Below, in pieces: positions 1 through 7,680 of a stretch of 64,000 bases of DNA. Made by a program: the position numbers and the translations under genes. Within the stretch, counting starts at the first letter, position 1, and each line of letters starts with the position of its first letter. Below the pieces are notes generated by a model that saw nothing but the letters and a program-made list of their open reading frames with translations, was not told the origin of the DNA and did no database searches. This DNA comes from Desulfocarbo indianensis (GTDB lineage Bacteria; Desulfobacterota; Desulfarculia; Desulfarculales; Desulfarculaceae): assembly GCA_001184205.1 (NCBI GenBank), contig LBMP01000001.1, positions 186,001 to 250,000 of the forward strand, written 5' to 3'.

Positions 1-207
1 CGCCGGGTGCTGGACCTGCAAGGCCTGGGCGCCCAGATCATCATCGGCTCCACCCGCGAGGTGCTCAACGTCATCGAGTGGCTGGACGCCGGCGCCCACA
101 TCGTCACCGTCACCCCCAACCTGATCCAGGGCATGCTGGTGCACCCCTACACCAAGGAAACCGTGCAGATGTTCCTGGATGACGCCAAGAAATGCGAACA
201 GGTCTAA
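1..207 (+). CDS. Transaldolase / fructose-6-phosphate aldolase-like protein, C-terminal fragment
   Basis: The frame is open from the first base, so the start and the catalytic lysine lie outside the window; 68 residues remain. The tail IVTVTPNLIQGMLVHP followed by FLDDAKK matches, from memory, the end of small transaldolases of the TalC/FsaA type, which close their TIM barrel with a V-T-V-P strand, an HP-T turn and an FL-D helix. The family moves dihydroxyacetone units between sugar phosphates in the cytosol. It is followed by a terminator and faces the first polysaccharide gene tail to tail, so it is probably a housekeeping neighbour and not part of the locus. Family assignment is fairly secure; the exact substrate cannot be judged from the fragment. 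Confidence 0.75.
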   Translation, partial: RRVLDLQGLGAQIIIGSTREVLNVIEWLDAGAHIVTVTPNLIQGMLVHPYTKETVQMFLDDAKKCEQV

Positions 208-220
208 ACCTGCGTGAGCT

Positions 221-1510
221 TTAGGCGGCCTTGAGGGCCCGGGCCAAGCCCCGGGCCTTTTCCACGCACTGATCCATGTTCAGGTATTCGAAGCGGCCCC
301 AGCGCCCGCAGACCTGGATGCCCTGTTCGGCCAGCCAGGCGTAGACCTTGCCCCGGTTGGCCAGATAGTCCAGATCGTAGACCACGTAGGCGTAGGGGAT
401 GCGCCGCACCTGGGCGGCCACCACCTCGCCCGGCTTGATGCCGCAAAGCTCGGCCACGTCCTGCAAGGTCCGCTCGATGAGCCAGGCGTCGTCGGCCTGC
501 AAGAGGGGATCGCCCGGCGGCGCGGTGATTTCGGCCACCAGGTTGGAGCAGCCCCGCGGCGCGTTGCCCGCGGAAAAATAGCTCATGTAGCACACCCGGT
601 GGGGCAGGCGCTCCGGGTCGGGGATGTAGACGGCGCTCTTGTCCATGAGCCCCTGGTGGCCCACCCCCAGCATCACCAGGATGATGGAGTTGTAGACCAG
701 GCGGCCGGCGGCTTGGCTCACCGCCTGGGGCACGCCCTCCAGGCAGGCCAGCAGGTCCCAGGGCGCCAGGGTGGATGCCAGGTTTCGGCAGCCGTAAACC
801 CGCCCGCCGTCGGAGACCTCCCAGCCGTCCCCGGTTTTCTTTATGCGGCTCACCCGGCAGCCGTTCACCAGGGGCGCGCCGTGGGCCAGGCCGCGGATCA
901 GGGCCTCGATGCCGCCGGTGCGGGGATAGTGGAAATTAAGCTGGTGGGTGTAGCCCTCGGTCTCGATGCCGATGGCGCTTTTCACCACGTCTTCCAAAGG
1001 CGGGCTGGGTATGCGCTCCACCCAGTGCACCGAGATGTCCCTGGCCGGCCGCTTCCATATTTTATCGTTGTAGGGCAGCAGGTATTTGTCGCTGATGCCG
1101 TCGCCGAAGCGAAAACGCGACCACTCCTCCAGGTTGGCGGGCTTGCCCCCGGCGTTGCGCGCCAGAAACCCCATGAGGCAATCGAACGCGTCGTTTTTGT
1201 CCAGGGCGGCCAGGTCGTTCTCAAAGGGGTATTTCACGAAGCGGTCGCGGAACCATATCTGGTTGTTGCGTCTTTGGGTCAGGCGGTTGTCGCCCAGCCA
1301 GCCCAGCAGGGTGTCCAACAATCCCTGGTCGCGGGAAAAAAGAATGTGGCCGCCGATGTCATAGGTGAAGCCCTGGTTCTCAAAGCTGCGGCAGAGCCCG
1401 CCCGGCCTTTCCTCGGCCTCCAGCACCAGGCATCGGTTGTCCAGGAAGCGGGCCAGGGAAAGCCCGCTCAGGCCGCCGCCGATGATTATGGTCTCCGCGT
1501 AGTCGCTCAT
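221..1510 (-). CDS. FAD-dependent amine-oxidase-type oxidoreductase (UDP-galactopyranose mutase-like)
   Basis: A 429-residue protein opening with a dinucleotide-binding fold, TIIIGGGLSGLSLARFL (GGGLSG at residues 11-16), then GGLCRSFENQGFTYDIGGH. This spacing of FAD-contacting glycines is typical of the protoporphyrinogen-oxidase/UDP-galactopyranose-mutase superfamily. Members in polysaccharide loci rearrange or oxidise sugars or sugar-linked substrates; which applies here is not visible. It is the last gene of a four-gene minus-strand operon and starts 3 nt after the stop of the nucleotidyltransferase gene. A true Glf is usually about 370-400 residues, so this may be a relative and not the mutase itself. 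Cytoplasmic; no signal peptide is seen. Confidence 0.75.
   Translation of the reverse strand: MSDYAETIIIGGGLSGLSLARFLDNRCLVLEAEERPGGLCRSFENQGFTYDIGGHILFSRDQGLLDTLLGWLGDNRLTQRRNNQIWFRDRFVKYPFENDLAALDKNDAFDCLMGFLARNAGGKPANLEEWSRFRFGDGISDKYLLPYNDKIWKRPARDISVHWVERIPSPPLEDVVKSAIGIETEGYTHQLNFHYPRTGGIEALIRGLAHGAPLVNGCRVSRIKKTGDGWEVSDGGRVYGCRNLASTLAPWDLLACLEGVPQAVSQAAGRLVYNSIILVMLGVGHQGLMDKSAVYIPDPERLPHRVCYMSYFSAGNAPRGCSNLVAEITAPPGDPLLQADDAWLIERTLQDVAELCGIKPGEVVAAQVRRIPYAYVVYDLDYLANRGKVYAWLAEQGIQVCGRWGRFEYLNMDQCVEKARGLARALKAA
236..261 (+). terminator. Intrinsic terminator of the transaldolase-like gene
   Basis: GGCCCGGG (236-243) and CCCGGGCC (250-257) form an 8-bp perfect stem with a 6-nt loop, followed by TTTT on the plus strand. 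It lies 29 nt after the transaldolase stop and inside the 3' end of the convergent oxidoreductase gene. Confidence 0.6.
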
Positions 1511-1513
1511 GCT

Positions 1514-2212
1514 TTATGCTCCGCGCTCCGTGAGAAGCTCCTCCAGCTCCCGCAGCCCCTCCGGCGAACCCACCTCGTAAAAGGGCTGGCCGGTCTCATA
1601 GGCGGCCAGGAGCCCCTCGGCGGCCAGGTCGCGGAAAACCTCCTCGATGGCAAAGGGCCGGTCCGGCGGCACCCGCTCCAGCACCTCTTTTTTCAGGCAG
1701 GTGAGCCCCTCGTCTATGTATTCCTTGGCCGGGTCGGGGGTCCATTTGTCGTAGACCGCCACCCGGCCGTCCCGCACCGCCAGGTTGCTGGGCACCCGCC
1801 GGTTGCGGTTGCGGAAGACCACCATCATGGCCGGCAAGTCCTGGGCTGAAAAACGCCGCCAGATTTCCGCGTAATCCAGGAGCAGGTAGCTGTCGCCCCA
1901 CATCATCATGAAGGCCGGGTCCAACAGCGGCGCGGCCCGGCGCAGGGCCCCGCCGGTGCCCAGGAGCTCGCCGGTCTCCCGGCTGTAGGCGATCTCCACC
2001 CCGTGGGCCTCGCCGCCGCCGAAGCGCGCCACGATCTGCTCGCCGTAGTGGCCGATGCACAAGACCAGCCGGTCCACCCCGGCGGCGCGCACCAGCTCTA
2101 TCTGATGCTCCAGGAAAGGGCGGCCCAAGACCGGCACCAGGGACTTGGGCGTATGGCTGGTGAGCGGGCCCAGGCGGGTGCCCAGCCCGCCGGCCAGGAT
2201 GGCCAGCTGCAC
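1514..2212 (-). CDS. Sugar-1-phosphate nucleotidyltransferase
   Basis: 232 residues. The N-terminal signature ILAGGLGTRLGPLTSHTPKS is the classic nucleotide-binding loop (G-x-G-T-R-L-x-P-L-T with P-K) of NTP-transferases such as RmlA, HddC and MurU; MMWGDSYLL contains the probable metal-binding aspartate. It should join a sugar-1-phosphate to a nucleoside triphosphate and release pyrophosphate. Its short length and lack of a C-terminal beta-helix resemble HddC/MurU-type enzymes more than RmlA. The start is GTG, 2 nt after the epimerase stop, so the genes are translationally coupled. The sugar and nucleotide cannot be decided from sequence alone. Confidence 0.85.
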   Translation of the reverse strand: MQLAILAGGLGTRLGPLTSHTPKSLVPVLGRPFLEHQIELVRAAGVDRLVLCIGHYGEQIVARFGGGEAHGVEIAYSRETGELLGTGGALRRAAPLLDPAFMMMWGDSYLLLDYAEIWRRFSAQDLPAMMVVFRNRNRRVPSNLAVRDGRVAVYDKWTPDPAKEYIDEGLTCLKKEVLERVPPDRPFAIEEVFRDLAAEGLLAAYETGQPFYEVGSPEGLRELEELLTERGA

Positions 2213-2214
2213 GC

Positions 2215-3150
2215 CTACTCCTTGCCCAGCATTTCGCGCACGCTACGGCGCACCGCCTGGGCCGAGTCATGGCGGCAGGTCCAGCCCAGGGCTTTCAGCT
2301 TTTCGGCGGGCAGGCGCACCTGGGGCACGTCGCCTTTCCAGCCCCGGTCGCCGCCGGTGTATTGCAGGGCGGCGTTTTCCAGCCCCATCTCCTCTAAAAC
2401 GATCTTGGCGATGGAGGTCACGTCCAGGGTGTCGTCGGTGGCCAGGTTGAACAGGTTGACCGGCTCTTTGGTGTGCCCGGCCACGAAAAGATGGGCCGCG
2501 ATCACGTCGGAGACGTGCACGTAGCTTTTTTGCTGGCTGCCGTCGCCCAGGATTTCCAGGCGCGAGGCATCAGCCGTAAGCTTGTTGATGAAATCAAAGC
2601 CCACCCCGTGGGTCTGGCGGCGGCCCACCACGTTGCCCATGCGCAGGATGTAGCCCCGCATCTCGAACTGATGGCAAAAAGCGCTGATGAGGCCCTCGCA
2701 GGCCAGCTTGGAGGCGCCGTAAAAGCTGATGGGCAGGAGCGGGCCGAACCCCTCCGGGGTGGGCGTGGTGCCCACGTCGCCGTAGATGCCCGAGCCCGAG
2801 GTGTAGAGAATGCGGCCCACGCCGCTCACCCGCATGGCCTCCAGCACGTTGTAGGTGAGCAGGGTGCCTTCCCGCAGGTCCAGATCCGTCTCGAAAAACC
2901 CCCTGGCGATGTCCGGGTTGGAGGCGTAGTGGATGACCAGGTCGTGGCCGGCCACGGCTTCCTTCAAGTGGGGCAGGTCGCCGCAGTCGCCTTCCACGAT
3001 GCTTAAATTGGGCTTGTCCAGATGCCGGGCCAGGAACTCCCGCTGGCCCGAGGAGAAGTTGTCGTACACGGTGATCCGGCCCTGGTCGATCAGGGCGTCC
3101 ACCATGTGGCTGCCGATGAAACCCGCCCCGCCGGTGATGAAGTATCTCAA
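2215..3150 (-). CDS. NAD-dependent sugar epimerase/dehydratase (extended SDR)
   Basis: 311 residues. The Rossmann motif GGAGFIGS (residues 7-14) and the catalytic YGASK (Tyr144, Lys148) place it in the extended short-chain dehydrogenases that epimerise or dehydrate nucleotide sugars (GalE/RmlB/WbpP type). I chose the TTG start at 3150, although the frame stays open upstream, because the Rossmann fold begins immediately after it, AGGAAGG lies 6 nt upstream, and it overlaps the stop of the preceding flippase-like gene (TTG/TGA sharing bases). It sits between that gene and the nucleotidyltransferase, so it probably acts on the nucleotide sugar that enzyme makes. Substrate unknown. Confidence 0.85.
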   Translation of the reverse strand: MRYFITGGAGFIGSHMVDALIDQGRITVYDNFSSGQREFLARHLDKPNLSIVEGDCGDLPHLKEAVAGHDLVIHYASNPDIARGFFETDLDLREGTLLTYNVLEAMRVSGVGRILYTSGSGIYGDVGTTPTPEGFGPLLPISFYGASKLACEGLISAFCHQFEMRGYILRMGNVVGRRQTHGVGFDFINKLTADASRLEILGDGSQQKSYVHVSDVIAAHLFVAGHTKEPVNLFNLATDDTLDVTSIAKIVLEEMGLENAALQYTGGDRGWKGDVPQVRLPAEKLKALGWTCRHDSAQAVRRSVREMLGKE

Positions 3151-4187
3151 GACGCGCCTTCCTCTCGCTTCAGGGCCGCCTGGGGGGCCTGCTTGCGCAG
3201 GCTCTCCAGGCTGAGCCCGTAGCGGGCCAAACAGATCAAACCGATGAGCGCCGGCACATATAGCATGGCGTTGAGAAAAACACTGTAGACCAGGGCGGCC
3301 GAATCCTCCACCCCGAAAAAGGAGAACCCCAGCACGCAGAAATATTGCAAAGGCCCGATATTGCCCACCGCGGCCGGAACCAGCATGCCCACGAAAATAA
3401 AGCAGAGCACGAACAGGCTCTGCACATAGCTGACCTTCAAGCCCAGGGCCATGGCCAAAAGCCAATAGGACGAGCCCTCGATGAGATAAACCGCCAGGCC
3501 CAAGGCCAAGACCAGGAAAAGCCTGCCCGGCGCGCGCACCACGGCCAGCCCTTCCAGAAAGCGCTGGGCCAGATCAATGAGGCGCTCGCGCAGGCCCTTG
3601 GCCGGAACCAGCCCGGCCAGGCCCACCAGCCAGCCGCCCCGGCGCTGCATCACGAACAGGAGCGCGATCAGCCCCAGGCAGGCCCCCAGGCCCAGGAGAG
3701 CCCAGGTCTGCAGCTCGCCCCGGCCGGTGAGCCAAACCGTGAGGCTGAAGAGGAGCATGAGGCTAAGGACCTCCAGCACCCGCTCCAACACGATGGTGGA
3801 GAGCACCGCCGTGGCCGCCGCGCCCTCCCGCCGGCCGCACAAAAAGGCCCTCACCAGCTCGCCCAGACGGGCGGGCAGCACCGCGTTGCCCGCGCAGCCC
3901 ACAAAGGAATAGCCCAGGCAGGAGGCCAGGGAGACCGGCTTCAAATGCTCCAGGATGAGCTGCCATTTCTTGGCCCGGGGAATGAAGCCCAGGAGATAGA
4001 CCGCCACCACCGGCGCCAGCAGGGGATAGGATAGCGTGCGCAGGGTTTCCAGCAAGCGGCCCCATTCCACCCGGCGGAACACCAGATAGAGAAACAGGGC
4101 GCTAAAGGCCATGGGCAGCAGGCGGCCCAGCCATTTTTTCAGCGAACCGTTGCTCGCGGCGATTTGCTTTGCGGCGATACGAGCCAA
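3147..4187 (-). CDS. Flippase-like integral membrane protein (LPG-synthase TM / AglD-like family)
   Basis: 346 residues with about eight hydrophobic segments. The pattern PRAKKWQLILEHLKP, GYSFVGCAGNAVLPARLGELVRAF and an ERVLEVL stretch is typical of the lysylphosphatidylglycerol-synthase transmembrane family (UPF0104), here without the C-terminal aminoacyl-transferase domain. Stand-alone members near glycosyltransferases have been proposed to flip polyprenyl-phosphate-linked sugars. It is the first gene of the minus-strand operon and diverges from a dolichol-phosphate-mannose-synthase-like gene, which fits that role. A second family member lies at 45593-46642. The proposed TTG start is uncertain; GGAGGG lies about 11 nt upstream. 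Confidence 0.8.
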   Translation of the reverse strand: MARIAAKQIAASNGSLKKWLGRLLPMAFSALFLYLVFRRVEWGRLLETLRTLSYPLLAPVVAVYLLGFIPRAKKWQLILEHLKPVSLASCLGYSFVGCAGNAVLPARLGELVRAFLCGRREGAAATAVLSTIVLERVLEVLSLMLLFSLTVWLTGRGELQTWALLGLGACLGLIALLFVMQRRGGWLVGLAGLVPAKGLRERLIDLAQRFLEGLAVVRAPGRLFLVLALGLAVYLIEGSSYWLLAMALGLKVSYVQSLFVLCFIFVGMLVPAAVGNIGPLQYFCVLGFSFFGVEDSAALVYSVFLNAMLYVPALIGLICLARYGLSLESLRKQAPQAALKREEGAS

Positions 4188-4341
4188 TATGCTTCAGACC
4201 CTCCCCTGATTCCGCCGCCGGGCGGTGGCGTGGCTGTTATTTTACAAACCGTACATGATTTTACAAGGCTTGTTAATCGCTTGGGCTGGCGCGTCACCGC
4301 GGCTGTGCTATATTAACATGCCCCAAAGGGAGGTATCGCCG

Positions 4342-5019
4342 GTGGACGTGCTCATAACCGTCAGCATGATCTCCATGAACGAGGAAAAGGCCGTGGCCAA
4401 GGTGGTGGAGGACATCCGCCGCCACGCGCCGGGGGCGGAAATCCTGCTGGTGGATTCCAGCAGCGACCGCACCCCGGAGATAGCCCGCTCCCTGGGCGTG
4501 AACCTGATCCGGCAATATCCCCCCCAGGGCTACGGCCCGGCCATGGAGCGCGCCCTGCGGGAGGCCTCCGGCCAGGTGGTGATCACCATGGATTGCGACG
4601 GCACCTACCCCGCCGACCGCATCCAGGAGCTGGCCGGCTACGTGCTTGAGGAAGGCTACGACTTGGTGGACGCCTCGCGCCTCAAAAGCAAGCCCGCCAC
4701 CATGCCCTGGGTGAACTATCTAGCCAACTGGGGTTTCGCCTGGCTGGCCAGCATACTTTTCCTGCGGCGCATCACCGATCTGCATTCGGGCATGCGGGCC
4801 TACCGCAAGCGGATGATCGATGAAACCAGGTTCAACGCCAAGGGCTCGGCGCTGCCGGTGGAACTGCTCTTGAAGCCCCTGGCCCAGGGCCGGCGGCTGA
4901 AAACCGTGTTCATCGACTACGACGAGCGCCTGGGCGAATCCACCCTTGATCCCCTCATGAGCGCCTGGATGACCCTGAAACGCATCCTGCATTGCCGCTT
5001 CAAGGCCCGCCGACTTTGA
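4342..5019 (+). CDS. GT2 glycosyltransferase, polyprenyl-phosphate mannose synthase-like
   Basis: 225 residues. SMISMNEEKAVAKVVEDI, ILLVDSSSDRTPEIA and the metal-binding MDCDGTYP are hallmarks of dolichol-phosphate-mannose-synthase-like GT2 enzymes, which load a sugar from a nucleotide donor onto a polyprenyl phosphate at the inner membrane. There is no C-terminal membrane domain, as in soluble DPM1. The frame stays open upstream, but the GTG at 4342 is preferred: AAAGGGAGG ends 8 nt before it and homologous sequence begins there. A GT-C membrane protein follows, the kind of enzyme that would use a lipid-phosphate sugar. A TATATT hexamer near 4308 may be part of its promoter; no convincing -35 was found. 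Confidence 0.85.
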   Translation: MDVLITVSMISMNEEKAVAKVVEDIRRHAPGAEILLVDSSSDRTPEIARSLGVNLIRQYPPQGYGPAMERALREASGQVVITMDCDGTYPADRIQELAGYVLEEGYDLVDASRLKSKPATMPWVNYLANWGFAWLASILFLRRITDLHSGMRAYRKRMIDETRFNAKGSALPVELLLKPLAQGRRLKTVFIDYDERLGESTLDPLMSAWMTLKRILHCRFKARRL

Positions 5020-5215
5020 AGCAAACCCCACTTGTCTAGGCGGCCTCAAAGGCTATAATAAATAGTCGAGCCTGTCCCCGCCAAGCGGAAGATTGCTTCT
5101 GGCCCCGGACCAACCCGGGTAACGCTGTCGCACGCGATAACTTCTTGATTTTCAATGCCTAGCGCTGCCACCCGCAATCCAGGCTTGGCAATAATATTAA
5201 TTTTAGATAAAGAGC

Positions 5216-7045
5216 ATGTCCCCTCACTTCAGCGCAACCCGCGTCGTGACCTGGGCCCTGGCGGGCTTCCTGCTGGGCTTGGGCATCGTTATGCTGGGCC
5301 TGGGCCGGCTGTCTTACCAAGAGACCCAGGGGCTGCTCTTGGGCATGGGCGCGGGCGACGTCATGCGCCACGTCACGCCGGCCTTTCAGCAAGCCATGGC
5401 CGCCAAGCTGAGAATCGCCGGGTCGCTGGCCTGTCTCTTGGCCGGACTGGTATTTTGGTTGCGGGGTTGGCTGGCAAACCAGCTTGCCGTGCTGCGGGAT
5501 TCCTTTTCCCGGCTTTTTGGGGATATGGCGCTGCATTTCCGGCGTCTGGCCAGGGAAACCCCTTCGGCGCATTGGCTGGTTTTCGGCCTGATCATCTCGG
5601 CGGCGGCCGGCCTGCGCCTTTATCACTTGTTCCAGCCCATGCGCTACGACGAGGCCCATACCTTTGTCTTCTATGCCTCGCGCCCCCTGGCCGTGGTCGT
5701 TTCAGCCTTTTTCGATGACAACAACCACATCCTGCACAGCATGCTGGTTCACTTCTCCACCCTGCTCTTGGGCGAGGCCGAATGGGCCGTGCGCCTGCCC
5801 GCCTTTGTGGCGGGCCTCCTGATAGTGCCCGCCCTGTATCTGCTCATCACGAGATTCTACGGAGCCGGGGCCGGGCTCTGGGCGGCGGCGGCCGCGGCGG
5901 TCTGGCCCGGCTTGATAGAATATTCGGTCAACGCCCGAGGCTACACCCTGGTGGCCCTATTGTTCCTGATCCTGTTCCGCCTGGCGATTTACCTGCGTAA
6001 ACGCCCCGAACCCGCCGGCTGGGCCTTGTGGGCCCTGCTGGCCGCCCTGGGGCTTTACACCATCCGGGTCATGGCCTATCCCCTGGCCGTGATCCTGGCC
6101 TGGTGGCTTCTCTCCCCCCGGCCCGGCCCAGGCGGCTATCTGCGCCGCATCCAATGGCCGGCCCTGGTCAAGGCCCTGGCCGCCGCCGCCGTCATCACCG
6201 TCATTCTCTACTCGCCGGTGATCATGGTGAACGGACTGGGCCATCTGAACCCCTCTTCCCTCACCTATCCCACCCAGAGCCTGTTGAGCGGGTTCATGGA
6301 AAACCTCCTGCGCCTGCTCCGCGAATGCGTGCGCGACCTGCCGGAGGGCATCGGCTGGATCGCCGCCGGAGGCTTGGCGCTTTGCGCGCGGGATCATTAC
6401 ACGAGCCAGCATGAACTGGCCTTCCCGGCCCTGGCCATGGCCGTGGCCTTCCTGGCTCCCACCCTGGTCCTGCGGAAGCTGGCCCCGCAAAGGGTCTGGC
6501 TGTTCGACGAGGCGCTTTTCGCCGGGCTTTCGGCGGCCGGCTGGTCCTGGGCCGCGGGCAAGGCGGCCAAGGCCCTGCCCCGGATGCCAATCCCCCATTT
6601 CGGGCCTCTGCTGCTGACCCTGGCCATGGGCGCCTGGGTGGTAACGAGCGGCGTGGTGTTCGCCGACGAGGAGACCGGCACCTTGCGTGACGGCAAGAAC
6701 ATCGCCGCCTACATCCTTTCGCATTACCAAAAGGGAGACGGCGTCCTGGCCGAAGTGCCGGCGCACGCGCCCCTGCGCTACTACCTGCGCCAGGGCGGCC
6801 TCACCGATCAAAAGATCTTCTGGTTCCACCTGCTCAGGAATGACCAAAGGGTGTGGATCGTGGAAAAAGACCGTCAAGCTGAAGACCTGGCGACTTTGAT
6901 CAAAAGACACAAATTGGACCAGGGCTTCTCGTACCCCCTCCAGGCGGCCCGCTTCGGGGAGTCCCGCTTGTTTCTGGTCAAAAGGCAAACCATGGCCGAA
7001 AGCGGCCACGCCCCGCCCGCCGGGCTCAACGGCCAAAGCCATTGA
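5216..7045 (+). CDS. Polytopic membrane glycosyltransferase, GT39/ArnT-like (GT-C fold)
   Basis: 609 residues with roughly a dozen hydrophobic helices. After two N-terminal segments comes MRYDEAHTF (Tyr144-Asp145-Glu146), the acidic first-loop motif of the protein-mannosyltransferase/ArnT superfamily, followed by DDNNHILHSML, which resembles the second conserved loop. Such proteins take a sugar from a polyprenyl-phosphate donor on the outer face of the inner membrane. The last 130 residues are soluble and probably periplasmic. The 196-nt spacer upstream shows no strong ribosome site; AAAGAG lies very close to the ATG. It follows the DPM-like gene on the same strand. Acceptor unknown. Confidence 0.8.
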   Translation: MSPHFSATRVVTWALAGFLLGLGIVMLGLGRLSYQETQGLLLGMGAGDVMRHVTPAFQQAMAAKLRIAGSLACLLAGLVFWLRGWLANQLAVLRDSFSRLFGDMALHFRRLARETPSAHWLVFGLIISAAAGLRLYHLFQPMRYDEAHTFVFYASRPLAVVVSAFFDDNNHILHSMLVHFSTLLLGEAEWAVRLPAFVAGLLIVPALYLLITRFYGAGAGLWAAAAAAVWPGLIEYSVNARGYTLVALLFLILFRLAIYLRKRPEPAGWALWALLAALGLYTIRVMAYPLAVILAWWLLSPRPGPGGYLRRIQWPALVKALAAAAVITVILYSPVIMVNGLGHLNPSSLTYPTQSLLSGFMENLLRLLRECVRDLPEGIGWIAAGGLALCARDHYTSQHELAFPALAMAVAFLAPTLVLRKLAPQRVWLFDEALFAGLSAAGWSWAAGKAAKALPRMPIPHFGPLLLTLAMGAWVVTSGVVFADEETGTLRDGKNIAAYILSHYQKGDGVLAEVPAHAPLRYYLRQGGLTDQKIFWFHLLRNDQRVWIVEKDRQAEDLATLIKRHKLDQGFSYPLQAARFGESRLFLVKRQTMAESGHAPPAGLNGQSH

Positions 7046-7116
7046 TTATCAGTATGTTAAGCTATCAGAGCGCACTGCGTTGACCTGGTTGGCCGGGCCT
7101 GGCCGCCGCTTTCCGG

Positions 7117-7270
7117 TTGACCTGAACGCCCGCTGTTTTTTACCATAAAAATATAGAGATTAGTCTGTGTATCCCAGGAAAGGCTCCGCCTGCGGCTGAG
7201 TGAAACCACCTGGGGGAGTCTCTCCTGTCAGGGGATAGGCCGGCGGGGACTCTTAACCAGGAGGTGAGCC
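7117..7270 (+). promoter_or_regulatory. Possible promoter and structured 5' leader of the small protein gene
   Basis: TTGACC (7117-7122), an 18-nt spacer and TACCAT (7141-7146) resemble a sigma-70 promoter. The predicted leader holds TCCCAGG (7172-7178), able to pair with CCTGGGG (7209-7215), and GAGTC (7216-7220), able to pair with GACTC (7248-7252) around an inner TCTCCT/AGGGGA hairpin. It ends in AGGAGGT, 5 nt before the ATG at 7271. I do not recognise a known riboswitch class. The pairings were found by eye, not by folding. Confidence 0.3.
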
Positions 7271-7480
7271 ATGGCCAGCACGAGGGATTTGGTGATCTAT
7301 ATCCTTAACCACAGCCCCAAGATTCGCAAGTGGTGCGAAGACAAGCACAACTTCACCCTGAGCAAGGCCGAGGAAAGCGATCTGTCGCAGTACGGCGATT
7401 TCACGGCGGAGATAATCCAGGACGGCATCAAGGAAGGCGTCATCAGCAGGGCCCAGGCCGAGGGGCAAGCTCCCCTGTGA
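7271..7480 (+). CDS. Small protein of unknown function (69 residues)
   Basis: It starts MASTRDLVIYILNHSP and continues with a charged, mostly helical sequence (KIRKWCEDKHNF, SKAEESDLSQYGDF); one cysteine, no signal peptide and no membrane segment. A near-perfect ribosome site (AGGAGGT, 5-nt spacing), a separate leader and a strong terminator immediately downstream argue that it is a real, independently expressed gene, probably well translated. I do not recognise the family. The amphipathic helical character could suit a small regulator or a binding partner, but nothing in the sequence proves this. It lies between two large membrane-protein genes of the polysaccharide locus with which it need not be functionally linked. 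Confidence 0.65.
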   Translation: MASTRDLVIYILNHSPKIRKWCEDKHNFTLSKAEESDLSQYGDFTAEIIQDGIKEGVISRAQAEGQAPL

Positions 7481-7533
7481 GACCCCGGCGGCGGGGTAGC
7501 CTGACCGCTTCCCAAGGCCTCGGCAGGGGATGA

Positions 7534-7581
7534 CCCGCCTCTTAAAGGGCGGGAAAGGCGGACTTCTACGTCCGCCTTTTA
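7534..7581 (+). terminator. Tandem hairpins ending in an intrinsic terminator
   Basis: The first hairpin is CCCGCC/GGGCGGG (7534-7553) without a T-run. The second is GGCGGAC (7557-7563) with GTCCGCC (7570-7576), extended by AAA/TTT and followed by a T-rich stretch. The second is a textbook rho-independent terminator for the small gene ending at 7480. Confidence 0.75.
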
Positions 7582-7680
7582 TTTTGAGGGATTAAGGGCT
7601 ATTTTATATTTAATTCCTTTTATGCTTGATATCGCAAAGCCCCCCGGCAAGGACCCCGCCGGGTTAGAAAGAGATAAAGG

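Noticed and set aside
599-1849. A 416-codon frame on the plus strand
   Set aside because: Antisense to the FAD oxidoreductase and nucleotidyltransferase genes, both of which have clear family motifs; its own translation has none.
3151-3465. N-terminal extension of the epimerase frame
   Set aside because: It overlaps the flippase-like gene out of frame. The Rossmann motif starts right after the TTG at 3150, which has its own ribosome site.
7147-7270. c-di-GMP (GEMM) or other known riboswitch in the leader
   Set aside because: The conserved GEMM core sequences were not found; only unspecific complementary segments are visible.
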